From NCBI RefSeq assembly GCF_900107255.1, contig NZ_FNPH01000002.1, positions 62,001 to 126,000 of the forward strand: 64,000 nt of DNA, read 5' to 3'. The notes under the pieces were generated by a model that saw only the letters and a list, made by a program, of their open reading frames with translations, had not been told where the DNA came from and did no database searches. The DNA is from Micromonospora pattaloongensis. Its GTDB lineage: Bacteria > Actinomycetota > Actinomycetes > Mycobacteriales > Micromonosporaceae. This document shows, in pieces, positions 44,044-52,831 of the stretch. How positions within the stretch are numbered: the first letter of the stretch is position 1; the number at the start of each line of letters is the position of its first letter. The position numbers and the translations under genes are program-made.

Positions 44044-45468
44044 ATGTGGCGGAGTTTCCAGGAGCGGCACCGCGAGCGGCAGGCGCTCCAGCTGCTGGAG
44101 CAGGCGCAGCAGGAGCGCACGGCCGGACGCGGCGCCGAGGCGCTGCGTACCCAACTCGACGCGGTGGAGCTGATCCGGGGGCTGGCCGACGCGCATCCGG
44201 GCGATCCGCGGCACCAGCAGGCGATCGCGAGCGCGCTCTACACCCTGGCCTCGCTGCAGAGCCAGGCCGGGCAACCCGCCGCGGCGCTCGCCGCGCTCGC
44301 CGAGAGCGAACAGCTCTACCGACAGCTGGGAGACGCCGGGGAGGTGGACGCGGCGCCGCTCGTCGCCGACGTGCGGGTGCGGCGCGCGTGCACGTTGATG
44401 GTGCAGGGGCGGGGCGCCTCCGCGGTGCCCGAGGTGGACGCGGCGGTGACGACGTACGCGGAGTTGTACGAGCTCGACGACGGCAACACGCTGCGGCGCG
44501 ACCTGTCGCGGGTGCTGGCGATGAACGCGGTGGTGCTGGCCCGGTTCGGCGATCCCGATCTCGCCTGCGGCTCCGCGGACACCGCGCTGCGCATCTACCT
44601 GTCCACCGTGGTCTCCCCCGGAACGTTCATGGTGCACAGCGAGGACACGACGTTCCTGCGGCACGCGGCGGCGGTGTCCGCGGCGGTCCACGTCCAGCAC
44701 CGACGGATCGAGATGGGCCTGGTGGCGGCGAACGTGGCGCTCCAGCTGGGTGGCGGGGGCGACACCGAGCGGCTGCGGCACGTGCGGTCGCTCGCCGCGA
44801 ACGTCGGACGGCTGACCCCCGCGGAGCTCGATGCGCTCGACCGGGAGTTCACGCGTTCGCTGCACGTGGTCACGCAGTCCGCGCCGCCGTCCGGGTCCGA
44901 TGTCGACCGGCTCGCGCGCACCGGGCTCGCGCAGGCGCTCGGCGCGGCCGGCGCCGCAGGGGCCACCCTGGCCGACACGGTCACCCGTCCCGCCGTCGAC
45001 TGCGAGATCATCTTCCCGGCGCAGCGGTGCCACCCGCAGCTCGCCGCGGCGCGCGCCCGCGAGCTCGGCGAGTTGGCCCTGGCCACCCTGCCCGTGGCGC
45101 CGATCGATGGGCTGCGCATCGCGCTGGAGGCGCACTACCTCTACGCGGCCGCCTCCCGGGCGCGGGCCACCGCCCTGCGTACCCGGATCCGGGAGGACGG
45201 TCCCGTCTGGGCGCGGACGCTGCTGGCCGCCGCGTCCGGGTTCGAGCTTCGCGGCGATCTGCCGATGGCGCTCGACCTGGCCGCCTGGGCGGCCGGAGCG
45301 GCGCAGCAGCTGATGCCGTTCGTCACCGCCGACCGCGGCGTGGCCGCGCTGGTGCGCGACTGCGTCGAACAACACGGCCGGCTGCTGGCCGCCGCCGGTG
45401 ACCGGAACGCGGGCGACGAGGCGCTGTCGGCGGCCCGGGGGCTCGCCGACCTGATCGACCGGGCGTAG
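44044..45468 (+). CDS. Hypothetical TPR-like protein
   Basis: 474 residues, Ala/Leu/Arg-rich helices throughout, with TPR-like periodicity in residues 30-180 (AIASALYTLASLQSQAGQ, AALAALAESEQLYRQLG). No membrane helix, signal peptide or enzyme motif. The middle 250 residues do not fit a repeat that I recognise. An ATG at 44044 begins MWRSFQERHRERQALQLLEQAQ, a charged helix. It may be a scaffold protein. Upstream 43938-44043 is AT-richer and is the probable promoter. Confidence 0.75.
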   Translation: MWRSFQERHRERQALQLLEQAQQERTAGRGAEALRTQLDAVELIRGLADAHPGDPRHQQAIASALYTLASLQSQAGQPAAALAALAESEQLYRQLGDAGEVDAAPLVADVRVRRACTLMVQGRGASAVPEVDAAVTTYAELYELDDGNTLRRDLSRVLAMNAVVLARFGDPDLACGSADTALRIYLSTVVSPGTFMVHSEDTTFLRHAAAVSAAVHVQHRRIEMGLVAANVALQLGGGGDTERLRHVRSLAANVGRLTPAELDALDREFTRSLHVVTQSAPPSGSDVDRLARTGLAQALGAAGAAGATLADTVTRPAVDCEIIFPAQRCHPQLAAARARELGELALATLPVAPIDGLRIALEAHYLYAAASRARATALRTRIREDGPVWARTLLAAASGFELRGDLPMALDLAAWAAGAAQQLMPFVTADRGVAALVRDCVEQHGRLLAAAGDRNAGDEALSAARGLADLIDRA

Positions 45469-45582
45469 CGGCGCCGCTCTCAAGTGGGTCCAATGAGGAG
45501 TGTGTGAGGTCGTTTGCGGACACCCGTACGGGGGAATCTGTCATCCATCCCCGGTTGCACGACGTAGGAAGGGAGCACGGCC

Positions 45583-45762
45583 ATGGGTCTGATGTTCCGC
45601 AAGCGCAAGAAGATCGGTCCACTGATCCTGAACTTCACCGAGAACGGCTTCTCGTCCTGGAGCGTGAAGATCGGCCGCTGGTCATGGAACTCGCGCGCCC
45701 GCGCGCACCGCGTCGACCTCCCCGGCCCCCTCTCGTGGAAGCAGGACAAGGCCCGCAGCTAA
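45583..45762 (+). CDS. Small basic DUF4236-type protein
   Basis: 59 residues, strongly basic and Trp-rich. It begins MGLMFRKRKKIGPLILNF, then TENGFSSWSVKIGRWSWN, and ends WKQDKARS. The start resembles DUF4236 proteins, which open with a beta-hairpin of this kind. GGAAGGGAGC lies upstream of ATG 45583. Function is unknown; such proteins are often annotated but uncharacterised. A long hairpin begins one base after the stop codon. Confidence 0.72.
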   Translation: MGLMFRKRKKIGPLILNFTENGFSSWSVKIGRWSWNSRARAHRVDLPGPLSWKQDKARS

Positions 45763-45829
45763 AGCGTTGATCAAGGGATCGGCAGCACGGCACGCCGGTG
45801 GCCGTGCTGCCAATCCCTTGATCAACGCT
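45763..45829. terminator. Long imperfect hairpin between convergent genes
   Basis: Outer arms 45763-45779 and 45813-45829 (17 bp) and inner arms 45781-45791 and 45801-45811 (11 bp) are perfect, separated by one mismatch, with a 9-nt loop. It starts one base after the small gene's stop and overlaps the stop codon of the convergent gene at 45822-45824. Confidence 0.88.
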
Positions 45830-46712
45830 CGGGGGCCGGGCGGATCAGCACGTCGCCGCCGAGGCGGCCGTGTTCGGGGTCGCGGGTGATCACGCCGGTT
45901 TCCAGCAGGGCGGTAAGGACCCGGGTGGTGTCGCTCGGGCGGTAGACGGTGTCGGTGGCGGTGAACTGGCGCAGCTCGGTGACCGTGCTCGGGCCGACCG
46001 CCGCCAGCCGGGCCAGCAGCTCGCGACGGAGCGGACCGGGGTGCGGGTTCAGCGACACGTCCAGCAGATGCCCGTCCGGATCACGCGGATCGCGGTAGCG
46101 CACCCCGGCGTACTCGTCGACCGCCCACATCGCGTTCTTGAACGCGTCCAGGCTCTTGCCGGAGCGGGTCGCGAAGACGACCAGCGCGATCTCGGAGTCG
46201 GCGACGAGCTCGACGTCGGCGACCAGCGGATAGCCGGCCTCCGCCAGGGCGTGCCGCGGGTCGAACTCCTCCCGCGCCGCCGCGCCCAGCACCAGCAGCA
46301 CCTCCCCGGGCCGGCCGACGGTCACCGCGGCCAGCGCGGTCGGGGTCGGCGCCGGGCCCCGGCGCGCGTCGACGTACGCGAGCACCGGCGCGCCGGCCGA
46401 GGACGCCGCCTTCAGCGCCACCGGCAGGCTCTCGGCGGTCCCGGGCACGCCGTACACCCCCACCTGCGCGGCCCCCAACCGGGTGGCGAGCCGGGGGGCG
46501 TCCGGGTCGAGCAGCACCACGGCGAGCTGACGCCCGCGCAGCAGGTCGGCGAACTCGGCGAAGACCCCCAGCGCGGCCCGCACGGTGGCCTCGTCGGCCC
46601 CGGCCGGCACGAAGGTCGCGCGGCGGGCGCGGTGCAGCGCCGCGGGGGTCCAGGCGTCGAGCTGACGTACGAGCAGCTCGCGGGTGACGGCACCAATGGG
46701 ATCAGCGGACAT
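45822..46712 (-). CDS. Hypothetical cytoplasmic protein with winged-helix-like C-terminus
   Basis: 296 residues, no signal peptide or membrane helix. The first 190 residues are alpha/beta in character (RQLAVVLLDPDAP, GAPVLAYVDARRGP, VTVGRPGEVLLVLG). The segment DAFKNAMWAVDEYAGVRYRDP leads to about 80 C-terminal residues resembling a winged helix (LRRELLARLAAVGPSTVTELRQF, then LLETGVITRDP). I do not recognise the family; a weak resemblance to TcmP-type proteins in the MW-x-VD segment is not enough to call. Standalone and on the minus strand. Confidence 0.75.
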   Translation of the reverse strand: MSADPIGAVTRELLVRQLDAWTPAALHRARRATFVPAGADEATVRAALGVFAEFADLLRGRQLAVVLLDPDAPRLATRLGAAQVGVYGVPGTAESLPVALKAASSAGAPVLAYVDARRGPAPTPTALAAVTVGRPGEVLLVLGAAAREEFDPRHALAEAGYPLVADVELVADSEIALVVFATRSGKSLDAFKNAMWAVDEYAGVRYRDPRDPDGHLLDVSLNPHPGPLRRELLARLAAVGPSTVTELRQFTATDTVYRPSDTTRVLTALLETGVITRDPEHGRLGGDVLIRPAPER

Positions 46713-46744
46713 ACCGCCGTTCTACCGGTGCCGCCCGCGTCGTG

Positions 46745-47266
46745 TCACGCCGGAACGGAGATGCCGACCCCACCGCGGGTCTGGCCGCCGTACCGCCGCT
46801 TCTCCTTCGCCAGGTCCAGCGGGCCGATCCGCTTGCGCGCCTCGACCGCGGCCTCGTCGAGCAGGTCGGCGGGGATCAGCCAGACGACCTCGAACTCCAG
46901 CCCGTCGGGGTCCTTCGCGTAGAGGCTCTTGGTGGTGCCGTGGTCGGAGGTGCCGACCAGCGCGTCGGCCTCGGCGAGCCGCAGCGCGGTCGCCTCCAGC
47001 TCGTCGAGGGTGTCCACCTCCCACGCCAGGTGGTAGAGCCCCACGGTGGCGCGGCCGGCCTGCGACGGCCCCGCCCCGGCGCCCACCTCGAACAGGCCGA
47101 GGTCGTGGTCGTTGGTGGAGCCGGGCGCCTGCAGGAACGCGGCTCCCGCGAAGCCGTCGGGCGTCATGGGGATCACCCGGAAGCCGAGTACGTCACGGTA
47201 GAACGCGACACTGCGGGAAAGCTCGGAAACGAAGAGCACGGCATGGTTGAGTCGGTGTACGCCCAT
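46745..47266 (-). CDS. VOC (glyoxalase/catechol dioxygenase-like) protein
   Basis: 173 residues. The VOC fold is seen from VHRLNHAVLFVSELSRSVAFYRDVLGF to DPDGLEFEVVWL; likely metal ligands are the His of RLNHAVL, His in YHLAWEVD and Glu in LEFEVVW. The active role, dioxygenase or lyase, cannot be told. ATG at 47266 starts the conserved domain. Divergent from a MarR regulator with a palindrome between, so it is probably that regulator's target. Confidence 0.85.
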   Translation of the reverse strand: MGVHRLNHAVLFVSELSRSVAFYRDVLGFRVIPMTPDGFAGAAFLQAPGSTNDHDLGLFEVGAGAGPSQAGRATVGLYHLAWEVDTLDELEATALRLAEADALVGTSDHGTTKSLYAKDPDGLEFEVVWLIPADLLDEAAVEARKRIGPLDLAKEKRRYGGQTRGGVGISVPA

Positions 47267-47290
47267 GCGGTCCACGGTAGCCGCAATTTG

Positions 47291-47302
47291 TTGAGCTTTC
47301 AA
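47291..47302. promoter_or_regulatory. TTGAGCTTTCAA palindrome, MarR-type operator
   Basis: TTGA and TCAA arms around GCTT in the shared promoter of the VOC and MarR genes. MarR proteins of this arrangement commonly bind TTGA-containing palindromes and respond to an aromatic or electrophilic ligand. Confidence 0.5.
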
Positions 47303-47313
47303 TTAGATAGGAT

Positions 47314-47790
47314 ATGATCGTCGTCATGACCCGGTGGCTGGACCCCGACGAGCAGCGCACGTGGCGAGCCTTCCTCGCCGCCTCGCGGGCCCTGATGACA
47401 ACGCTCGACCGCGAGCTTCAGCACGACGCGGGCATGCCGCACGCCTACTATGAAATCCTCGTCCGGCTCTCCGAGGTGCCGGGGCAGACGCTGCGGATGA
47501 GCGAGCTGGCCGAGGCGACCGGATCGTCCCGCAGCCGGCTCTCGCACGCGGTCGCGCGACTGGAGGAGTCGGGCTGGGTCCGGCGCGAGGAGTGTCCGAC
47601 CGACCGGCGCGGGCAGCTCGCGGTGCTCACCGAGGCCGGCCTGGCCGCGCTCTCCGCCGCCGCCCCCGGCCACGTCCAGGGCGTGCGTCAACACCTCTTC
47701 GACCAGCTCAGCCCGGTGCAGCTCACCCAGCTCCGCGAGATCAGCGAGGCGCTGCTGCACCACCTCGAGCCCGATCGACCGACGTCGTAG
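47314..47790 (+). CDS. MarR-family transcriptional regulator
   Basis: About 158 residues: a winged helix-turn-helix with LRMSELAEATGSSRSRLSHAVARLEESGWVRREECPTDRRGQLAVLTEAG, flanked by N- and C-terminal dimerisation helices. Starts at ATG 47314 or 47326; neither has a strong ribosome site and the gene may be leaderless. Probably represses the divergent VOC gene and itself by binding the palindrome between them. Confidence 0.88.
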   Translation: MIVVMTRWLDPDEQRTWRAFLAASRALMTTLDRELQHDAGMPHAYYEILVRLSEVPGQTLRMSELAEATGSSRSRLSHAVARLEESGWVRREECPTDRRGQLAVLTEAGLAALSAAAPGHVQGVRQHLFDQLSPVQLTQLREISEALLHHLEPDRPTS

Positions 47791-47847
47791 CAAACTCCGG
47801 CCCACCGCCCCCTTGTACCGCGCGTCGCCGGACGAGCACGATGAGGC

Positions 47848-49419
47848 GTGTCCTTCGGCCCGGACGACCTCACCGCCCACGCGCAGCGCCTCATCGCCGC
47901 CGGTGACCTGGCGGGCGCGCGGGACCTGCTCGACGGGGCACTGGCGGACGCGGACCCCCGACCGGCGTACGCCTCGGCCGCGCTCGCCGACACCGCCGGC
48001 CTGCAGGCCCGGGTGCTCGTCGCGCTCGGCGACCCGCAGGCCGCCCGCGGGTGGGCCGCCTACGCGCACACCGCCACGACCCGGCTATACGGACCGACCG
48101 ACGAGCGGACGGTCGCGGCCGCCGCGACGCTCGCCGCGGTGCTGCACCGGGTCGGCAGCCACGCCCGCGCCGCCCGCCTCTACCGCGACGTGATCGCCGC
48201 GCTGACCGCGCTCGACGGACCCGAGTCGCTGCGGGTCCTCGCCGCGCACGCGGACCTCGCCACCGTCGAGCACATACGCGGGCAGTGCGAGGCGGCGCGC
48301 GACCGGCTGGCGGCCGCCTGCGAGCTGCACCGCGAGGTGTACGGCGACGGCCACCCCGCCGGGATCAAGATGCTCGCGCGGCTCGGCGCGATGCACCGCG
48401 ACTGCGGACGCGCCGGCGAGGCGGACGTCCACCTGGCGCTGGCCCGCGAGCTCTGCCGGCAGCACCTCCCCGCCGACCACCCGCTCGCCGCCCAGGTGAC
48501 GGCGCTGGCCGGGGCGGCCGCCGTCCCGGGCCACGTCTGCGGGGCCGCGCCGCCGGCCGAGCCGGTGCCGGTGCCGGCGCCCGGCGAGACCGCCCCGCCG
48601 GGCGGGGTCACCGCGGGCGGCGGGATGCCTTCGCCGGCGGCGCAGCGACCAATTCCGGCGGACCCGCCCGACGAGCCGTGGTGGCCACCCGAGCTGGCGC
48701 CGCGGGAGGAACGACCGGGCGACGGGGCCGACGCACGGGATCGGGTCACGTTCGTCCCGGCGCCCCGGTCCGCCGCCGAGCCGCCCCCGCTGCGGACCCG
48801 CCCCGAGCCGTCGACCCGGGCCCTCCCCCGGATGCCGCCGCCCGGCGACGGGCCGACCCGGCCCGTCCCGCCCTACCCGCCGCTGTGGGCGGACGACCCG
48901 CCCCGGCGCCGGACGCATCCGCTGATCGCGGGGACGCTGGTCGCCATCGTGCTCATCGCCGTGACGGTGATCGTCAGCCTGCTGCTCGTGCGGGATCCGC
49001 CCCCGCGCAGCAGCGCCCCGACGGCCGCCCCGGCCACCTCCGCCCCGCCGTCCACATCGGCCGCGCCGAGCGGTCCCGGCCCGACCGGCTCCGCGTCGCC
49101 CGGCGCCGCCGCGACCGCCTCCGCCCGGCCGTCGACGGCCGACGGCACCCCGCCGCAGGGACTGACCATGCGGGACAACCGGGACAGCGTCACGCTGAGC
49201 TGGCAATATCCGCCGGGCGCCGAGGGCCCGCTGCTGGTCTCGGGTGGCCGGCGCGGTCAACAGCCGCGCGCCTTCCAGGAACTCCCCGCCGGCACCACCA
49301 GCTACGTCGTGTACGGCCTGAACGATCGCACCGACTACTGCTTCACCGTCGCGGTGATCTACTCCACGGAGACCTTCCGACGTACCGCCCCGGTCTGCAC
49401 CGCCCGCGGCGGCGGTTGA
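47848..49419 (+). CDS. TPR, transmembrane and fibronectin-III protein
   Basis: 523 residues. TPR-like helices fill 1-220, a Pro-rich low-complexity linker 225-350, a membrane helix about 355-385 (LIAGTLVAIVLIAVTVIVSLLL), a Pro/Ser/Thr-rich spacer, and a Fn3-like beta domain about 430-520 (DSVTLSWQYP, YVVYGLNDRTDYCFTVAVIYS). Topology predicted: TPR array inside and Fn3 domain outside, so the protein could relay information or anchor complexes across the membrane. GTG at 47848 is used. It is convergent with a two-component system. Confidence 0.78.
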   Translation: MSFGPDDLTAHAQRLIAAGDLAGARDLLDGALADADPRPAYASAALADTAGLQARVLVALGDPQAARGWAAYAHTATTRLYGPTDERTVAAAATLAAVLHRVGSHARAARLYRDVIAALTALDGPESLRVLAAHADLATVEHIRGQCEAARDRLAAACELHREVYGDGHPAGIKMLARLGAMHRDCGRAGEADVHLALARELCRQHLPADHPLAAQVTALAGAAAVPGHVCGAAPPAEPVPVPAPGETAPPGGVTAGGGMPSPAAQRPIPADPPDEPWWPPELAPREERPGDGADARDRVTFVPAPRSAAEPPPLRTRPEPSTRALPRMPPPGDGPTRPVPPYPPLWADDPPRRRTHPLIAGTLVAIVLIAVTVIVSLLLVRDPPPRSSAPTAAPATSAPPSTSAAPSGPGPTGSASPGAAATASARPSTADGTPPQGLTMRDNRDSVTLSWQYPPGAEGPLLVSGGRRGQQPRAFQELPAGTTSYVVYGLNDRTDYCFTVAVIYSTETFRRTAPVCTARGGG

Positions 49420-49426
49420 GGTCCCG

Positions 49427-50863
49427 CTATCCGACCGCGGTCAGCCCGGCCCGCTGCGCCGACCCGGCCGGCAGCCGCACCTCGGCGCGCAGCCCCGGCC
49501 CGGCGTCGGCCAGCGTGACCGCGCCGCCGTGCTGGCGCACCAACTCCCGCACGATGGCCAGGCCCAGCCCGGTCCCGCCGCCGTCACGCGCCCGCGCGTC
49601 GTCGAGCCGCGTGAAGCGGTCGAAGACGCGGTCCCGGTCGGCGGCGGGAATGCCCGGACCGTCGTCGGTCACGGTCAGCACGTGCCGGTCGCCCGCGGTC
49701 GTCGCGGTCACGATCACCCGGCTCCGCGCGTGCCGCACGGCGTTGTCGAGCAGGTTGCCGATCACCCGGGTCAACCCGTCCGGGTCGCCGCGCGTCCAGA
49801 GCGGCACGGTCGCCGGCACGAACCGCACCATCGGCGACGGATAGCGGGCGACCATCGGCGCGAGCAGCTCGCCGAGCTCGACCGGGCCGTACCCGCGCCG
49901 GGCCGAGGCCTCCGTGGCGTCGTCGACGCGCGCCAGCAGCAGCAGGTCGTCGACGAGCCGGCCGAGCCGGTCGACGTCGACGAGCAGGTCCTCGGCGAGC
50001 GCCGGCCAGTCGGTGACCGGGCCGAGCCGCTGCGCTACCTCGAGTTCCGTCCGCATGTTCGCCAGCGGGCTGCGCAGCTCATGCGCGGCGTCGGCCACGA
50101 ACGCGCGCTGCCGGGCGCGCCCCGCGGCCAGCCGGTCGAGCATGCCGTTGAGGGTGACCGCGAGGCGGTGGATCTCGTCCCGCGAGGCGGGCACTGGCAG
50201 CGCCCCCGGACGCGCCCCGCCGGTGATCTCCTCCGCACCCGCGCGTAGCGCCTCGACCGGCCGCAGGGTCGCGCCGACGACCCGCCAGGCGACCACCGCC
50301 AGGACCGTCACCAGCAGCGGGAACGCCACCAGCAGGGTGAGCTTGAGCAGTTGCACGCTGTGCCGGATGTCCGCCATCGACTTCGCGACCAGCACCGTCT
50401 GGCCGGCCGCGGGGTTCGCGGCGGGCACGGCGACCACCCGGACCGGGCCCCGCAGGCCGAGCCGTTCGCCGGGGATGAACGTACCGCCGCGCTCGGCGGC
50501 CCGCTGCCGCTCCGCGTCGTACAGGATCGGCACCAGCCGATCGGCCCCGATCGACGCGGCGAGCACCCGACCCCGGTCGTCGATCACCTGTACCCGGACG
50601 TCGTTGCCGGCGACCGGCAGCGGGTCGGGCAACGACCCGGCCGCGGCGAGACGCGCGACCGCGTCGGCGGTGGTGAACGCCTCGCCGTCGGCGGTGCGTT
50701 GCAGCGCGAAGCCGAGCGCGGCCACCAGGGCCACCCCGCCGACCGCGAGCCCGACGGTGAGCCCGCCGACCCCGATCAGGATGAGCCGGGTCCGCAGGCT
50801 CCATCGCCGCCACAGCGCGACCGGCGTGCGGCGGGTGGCGGGCGGGTCGGACATCGCGGTCAT
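49427..50863 (-). CDS. Two-component sensor histidine kinase
   Basis: 478 residues. Two membrane helices (about 28-50 and 185-205) flank an extracytoplasmic sensor; then HAMP (about 205-255), a dimerisation domain with phospho-accepting His261 in DAAHELRSPLANMR, and an ATPase domain with NLLDNAVRHA, DDGPGIP and GTGLGLAIVRE. ATG at 50863 overlaps the response-regulator stop by 4 bases (ATGA), so they are co-translated. Its OmpR-type partner lies immediately upstream in the operon. The signal is unknown. Confidence 0.92.
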   Translation of the reverse strand: MTAMSDPPATRRTPVALWRRWSLRTRLILIGVGGLTVGLAVGGVALVAALGFALQRTADGEAFTTADAVARLAAAGSLPDPLPVAGNDVRVQVIDDRGRVLAASIGADRLVPILYDAERQRAAERGGTFIPGERLGLRGPVRVVAVPAANPAAGQTVLVAKSMADIRHSVQLLKLTLLVAFPLLVTVLAVVAWRVVGATLRPVEALRAGAEEITGGARPGALPVPASRDEIHRLAVTLNGMLDRLAAGRARQRAFVADAAHELRSPLANMRTELEVAQRLGPVTDWPALAEDLLVDVDRLGRLVDDLLLLARVDDATEASARRGYGPVELGELLAPMVARYPSPMVRFVPATVPLWTRGDPDGLTRVIGNLLDNAVRHARSRVIVTATTAGDRHVLTVTDDGPGIPAADRDRVFDRFTRLDDARARDGGGTGLGLAIVRELVRQHGGAVTLADAGPGLRAEVRLPAGSAQRAGLTAVG

Positions 50864-51516
50864 CCGACGAGCCGGTAGCCGGCGCCGCGTACCGTCTCCA
50901 CCAGCGCACGCCCGAGCTTGCGCCGCAGGTAGCCCACGTACACCTCCACCGCGTTGGGCGCGGTCTCCATGCCGGCGTCCCAGACGTGGTCGAGCAGTTC
51001 GGTCTTCGAGACCACCTCGCCGGCGTGCCGCATCAGGTACTCCAGCAACGCGTACTCGCGCGCCGTCAGGCCGATCTGCCGCCCGCCGCGCTGCACGCGC
51101 CGGCCGGCGGGGTCGAGGGTCAGGTCGCCGACGGACAGCACCGCGGGGCGCTGCGGCGCGCCCCGCCGCAGCAGCGCCCGGAGCCGGGCCAGCAGCACGA
51201 CGTACGAGAAGGGTTTGGTCAGGTAGTCGTCGGCGCCGCAGTCCAGGCCGTCCGCCTGGTCGTACTCGCCGTCCTTCGCGGAGAGCATGAGCACCGGCAG
51301 CCAGTGCTCCTCGGCGCGCAACTGCCGCACCACCCGGTAGCCGGAGAGCCCGGGGAGCATGACGTCGAGGATCATCGCGTCGTATCCGCCGTGCCGCGCC
51401 ATCTCCAGCCCCAGCGGCCCGGTGCCCGCGAGGTCGACGACGAACCCCTCGGCCTGCAGTCCCCGTTGCAGCGCGGTCGCCAACCGCGCCTCGTCCTCCA
51501 CCACCAGCACGCGCAC
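50860..51516 (-). CDS. OmpR/PhoB-family response regulator
   Basis: 218 residues. Receiver domain with phospho-acceptor Asp51 (ILDVMLPG) and acidic pair in VVEDEARL; conserved Lys in LTKPFSYVVLLARL. A winged helix-turn-helix DNA-binding domain follows (LTAREYALLEYLM, VWDAG, VYVGYLRRKL). GTG at 51516 (VRVLVVEDE) fits the family; the frame runs further upstream without a site. It is divergent from the LolA-like gene, a plausible regulatory target. Confidence 0.9.
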   Translation of the reverse strand: MRVLVVEDEARLATALQRGLQAEGFVVDLAGTGPLGLEMARHGGYDAMILDVMLPGLSGYRVVRQLRAEEHWLPVLMLSAKDGEYDQADGLDCGADDYLTKPFSYVVLLARLRALLRRGAPQRPAVLSVGDLTLDPAGRRVQRGGRQIGLTAREYALLEYLMRHAGEVVSKTELLDHVWDAGMETAPNAVEVYVGYLRRKLGRALVETVRGAGYRLVG

Positions 51517-51662
51517 CGGCCCAGCGTGCCACCCCGACGCCCGTCGGCCGTGCACCCCGAGGACGAGTCGCGACCCCGACTCATCCCTGGATGTGCCATT
51601 AAGGGTCGTTCTCAGCACGCTCACAGCCCTTCGCGCGCACCATGGTGCGCAGGAGGTGACAG

Positions 51663-52787
51663 ATGTCTGTTGTGAAGTCTCGACCGGCCCTGCGGTGGCT
51701 GGTCCCGGGCGTCGCCGCGGTCGTGGTGATCGGCGGCGGCGCGGCGATCGGCACGCTCAGCGCGACGGCCGAACCGAGCCTGCCGCCGCGCAGCGCCGCG
51801 CAGCTGCTGGTGGATCTGCAGACCGCCCGGCTGGAAGGCTTGTCGGGCACGGTGGTGCAGAAGGCGGAGCTGGGGCTGCCGTCGGTGGCCGAGCTGGCCG
51901 GCAAGGTGGGCTCGGGCCTGACGTCGCTGGTCGCGGGCACGCACACGCTGCGGGTCTGGTATGCCGGCCCGGACCAGGCCCGGGTGGCGCTCATGGACAC
52001 GCGCGGCGAGACCGACGTGATCCGCAACGGCAAGGACCTGTGGATCTGGTCGAGCCAGTCGAAGCAGGCCGCCCATCACACGCTGACGGGGGCGACGGAG
52101 CGCGCGAAGTCGCTGGCGGGTGCGTTGCCGACCACGCCGCAGGAGGCCGCCGACCAGGCGCTGGCCGCGATCGGGCCGAGCACCGAGGTCACGGTCGGAC
52201 GGTCGGCGAAGATCGCCGGCCGGGACGCGTACGAGCTGGTGCTCGCGCCCCGCGACAAGAACTCGCTGGTCGGGCAGGCCCGGATCGCGATCGACGCGAC
52301 CGAGCACGTGCCGCTGCGGTTCGAGGTCTACCCGAAGGGTTCGGACGACACGGCGTTCGAGGTGGCGTTCACGCAGGTCGACTTCGGACGTCCGGAAGCG
52401 GAGCAGTTCAGGTTCAACCCGCCGCCCGGCACGAAGGTGACCGAGGGTTCCGGGGTGCCGGGGCTGCTGCCGGAGATGGCGCACGAGAAGGCGGCCGGGA
52501 AGGCGACGGCGCGGTCGTCGCGCGAGCGCGACGCGGTCGCGGAGCCGACCACGGTCGGCGAGGGCTGGACGACCGTCGTGGTGGCCCGGCTCGGGGGCGC
52601 GCCGGGTGAGAGCGACGCACAGGCGCAGGGCGTGCTGTCGGTGCTGCCGCGGGTCAGCGGGGCCTGGGGCGGCGGGCGGCTACTCTCCAGTCGGCTCTTC
52701 AGCGTGCTGGTCACCGACGACGGCCGGGTGCTGGGCGGCGCGGTCAGCCCCGAGCGGCTCTACGAGGTGGCGGCCACCGCGAAGTAG
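51663..52787 (+). CDS. LolA/RseB-like exported protein
   Basis: 374 residues. An N-terminal membrane helix (about 11-31) is followed by an exported LolA-fold domain: an unclosed beta-barrel with segments GLSGTVVQKAEL, HTLRVWYAGPDQARVALMD, DVIRNGKDLWIWSS, DAYELVLAPRDKNSLVGQARIAID and VPLRFEVYPKG. Actinobacterial members have been annotated as outer-membrane carrier-like or RseB-like and may bind lipids or sense envelope stress; the true role is unknown. Divergent from a two-component system, which suggests control by it. Followed by a hairpin. Confidence 0.8.
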   Translation: MSVVKSRPALRWLVPGVAAVVVIGGGAAIGTLSATAEPSLPPRSAAQLLVDLQTARLEGLSGTVVQKAELGLPSVAELAGKVGSGLTSLVAGTHTLRVWYAGPDQARVALMDTRGETDVIRNGKDLWIWSSQSKQAAHHTLTGATERAKSLAGALPTTPQEAADQALAAIGPSTEVTVGRSAKIAGRDAYELVLAPRDKNSLVGQARIAIDATEHVPLRFEVYPKGSDDTAFEVAFTQVDFGRPEAEQFRFNPPPGTKVTEGSGVPGLLPEMAHEKAAGKATARSSRERDAVAEPTTVGEGWTTVVVARLGGAPGESDAQAQGVLSVLPRVSGAWGGGRLLSSRLFSVLVTDDGRVLGGAVSPERLYEVAATAK

Positions 52788-52800
52788 CCACGTACCGCGG

Positions 52801-52831
52801 AACGCGCCCGGCTCGTCGAGCCGGGCGCGTT
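52801..52831 (+). terminator. Perfect 14-bp hairpin after the LolA-like gene
   Basis: Arms 52801-52814 and 52818-52831 with a 3-nt loop, 13 bp past the stop. Confidence 0.83.
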
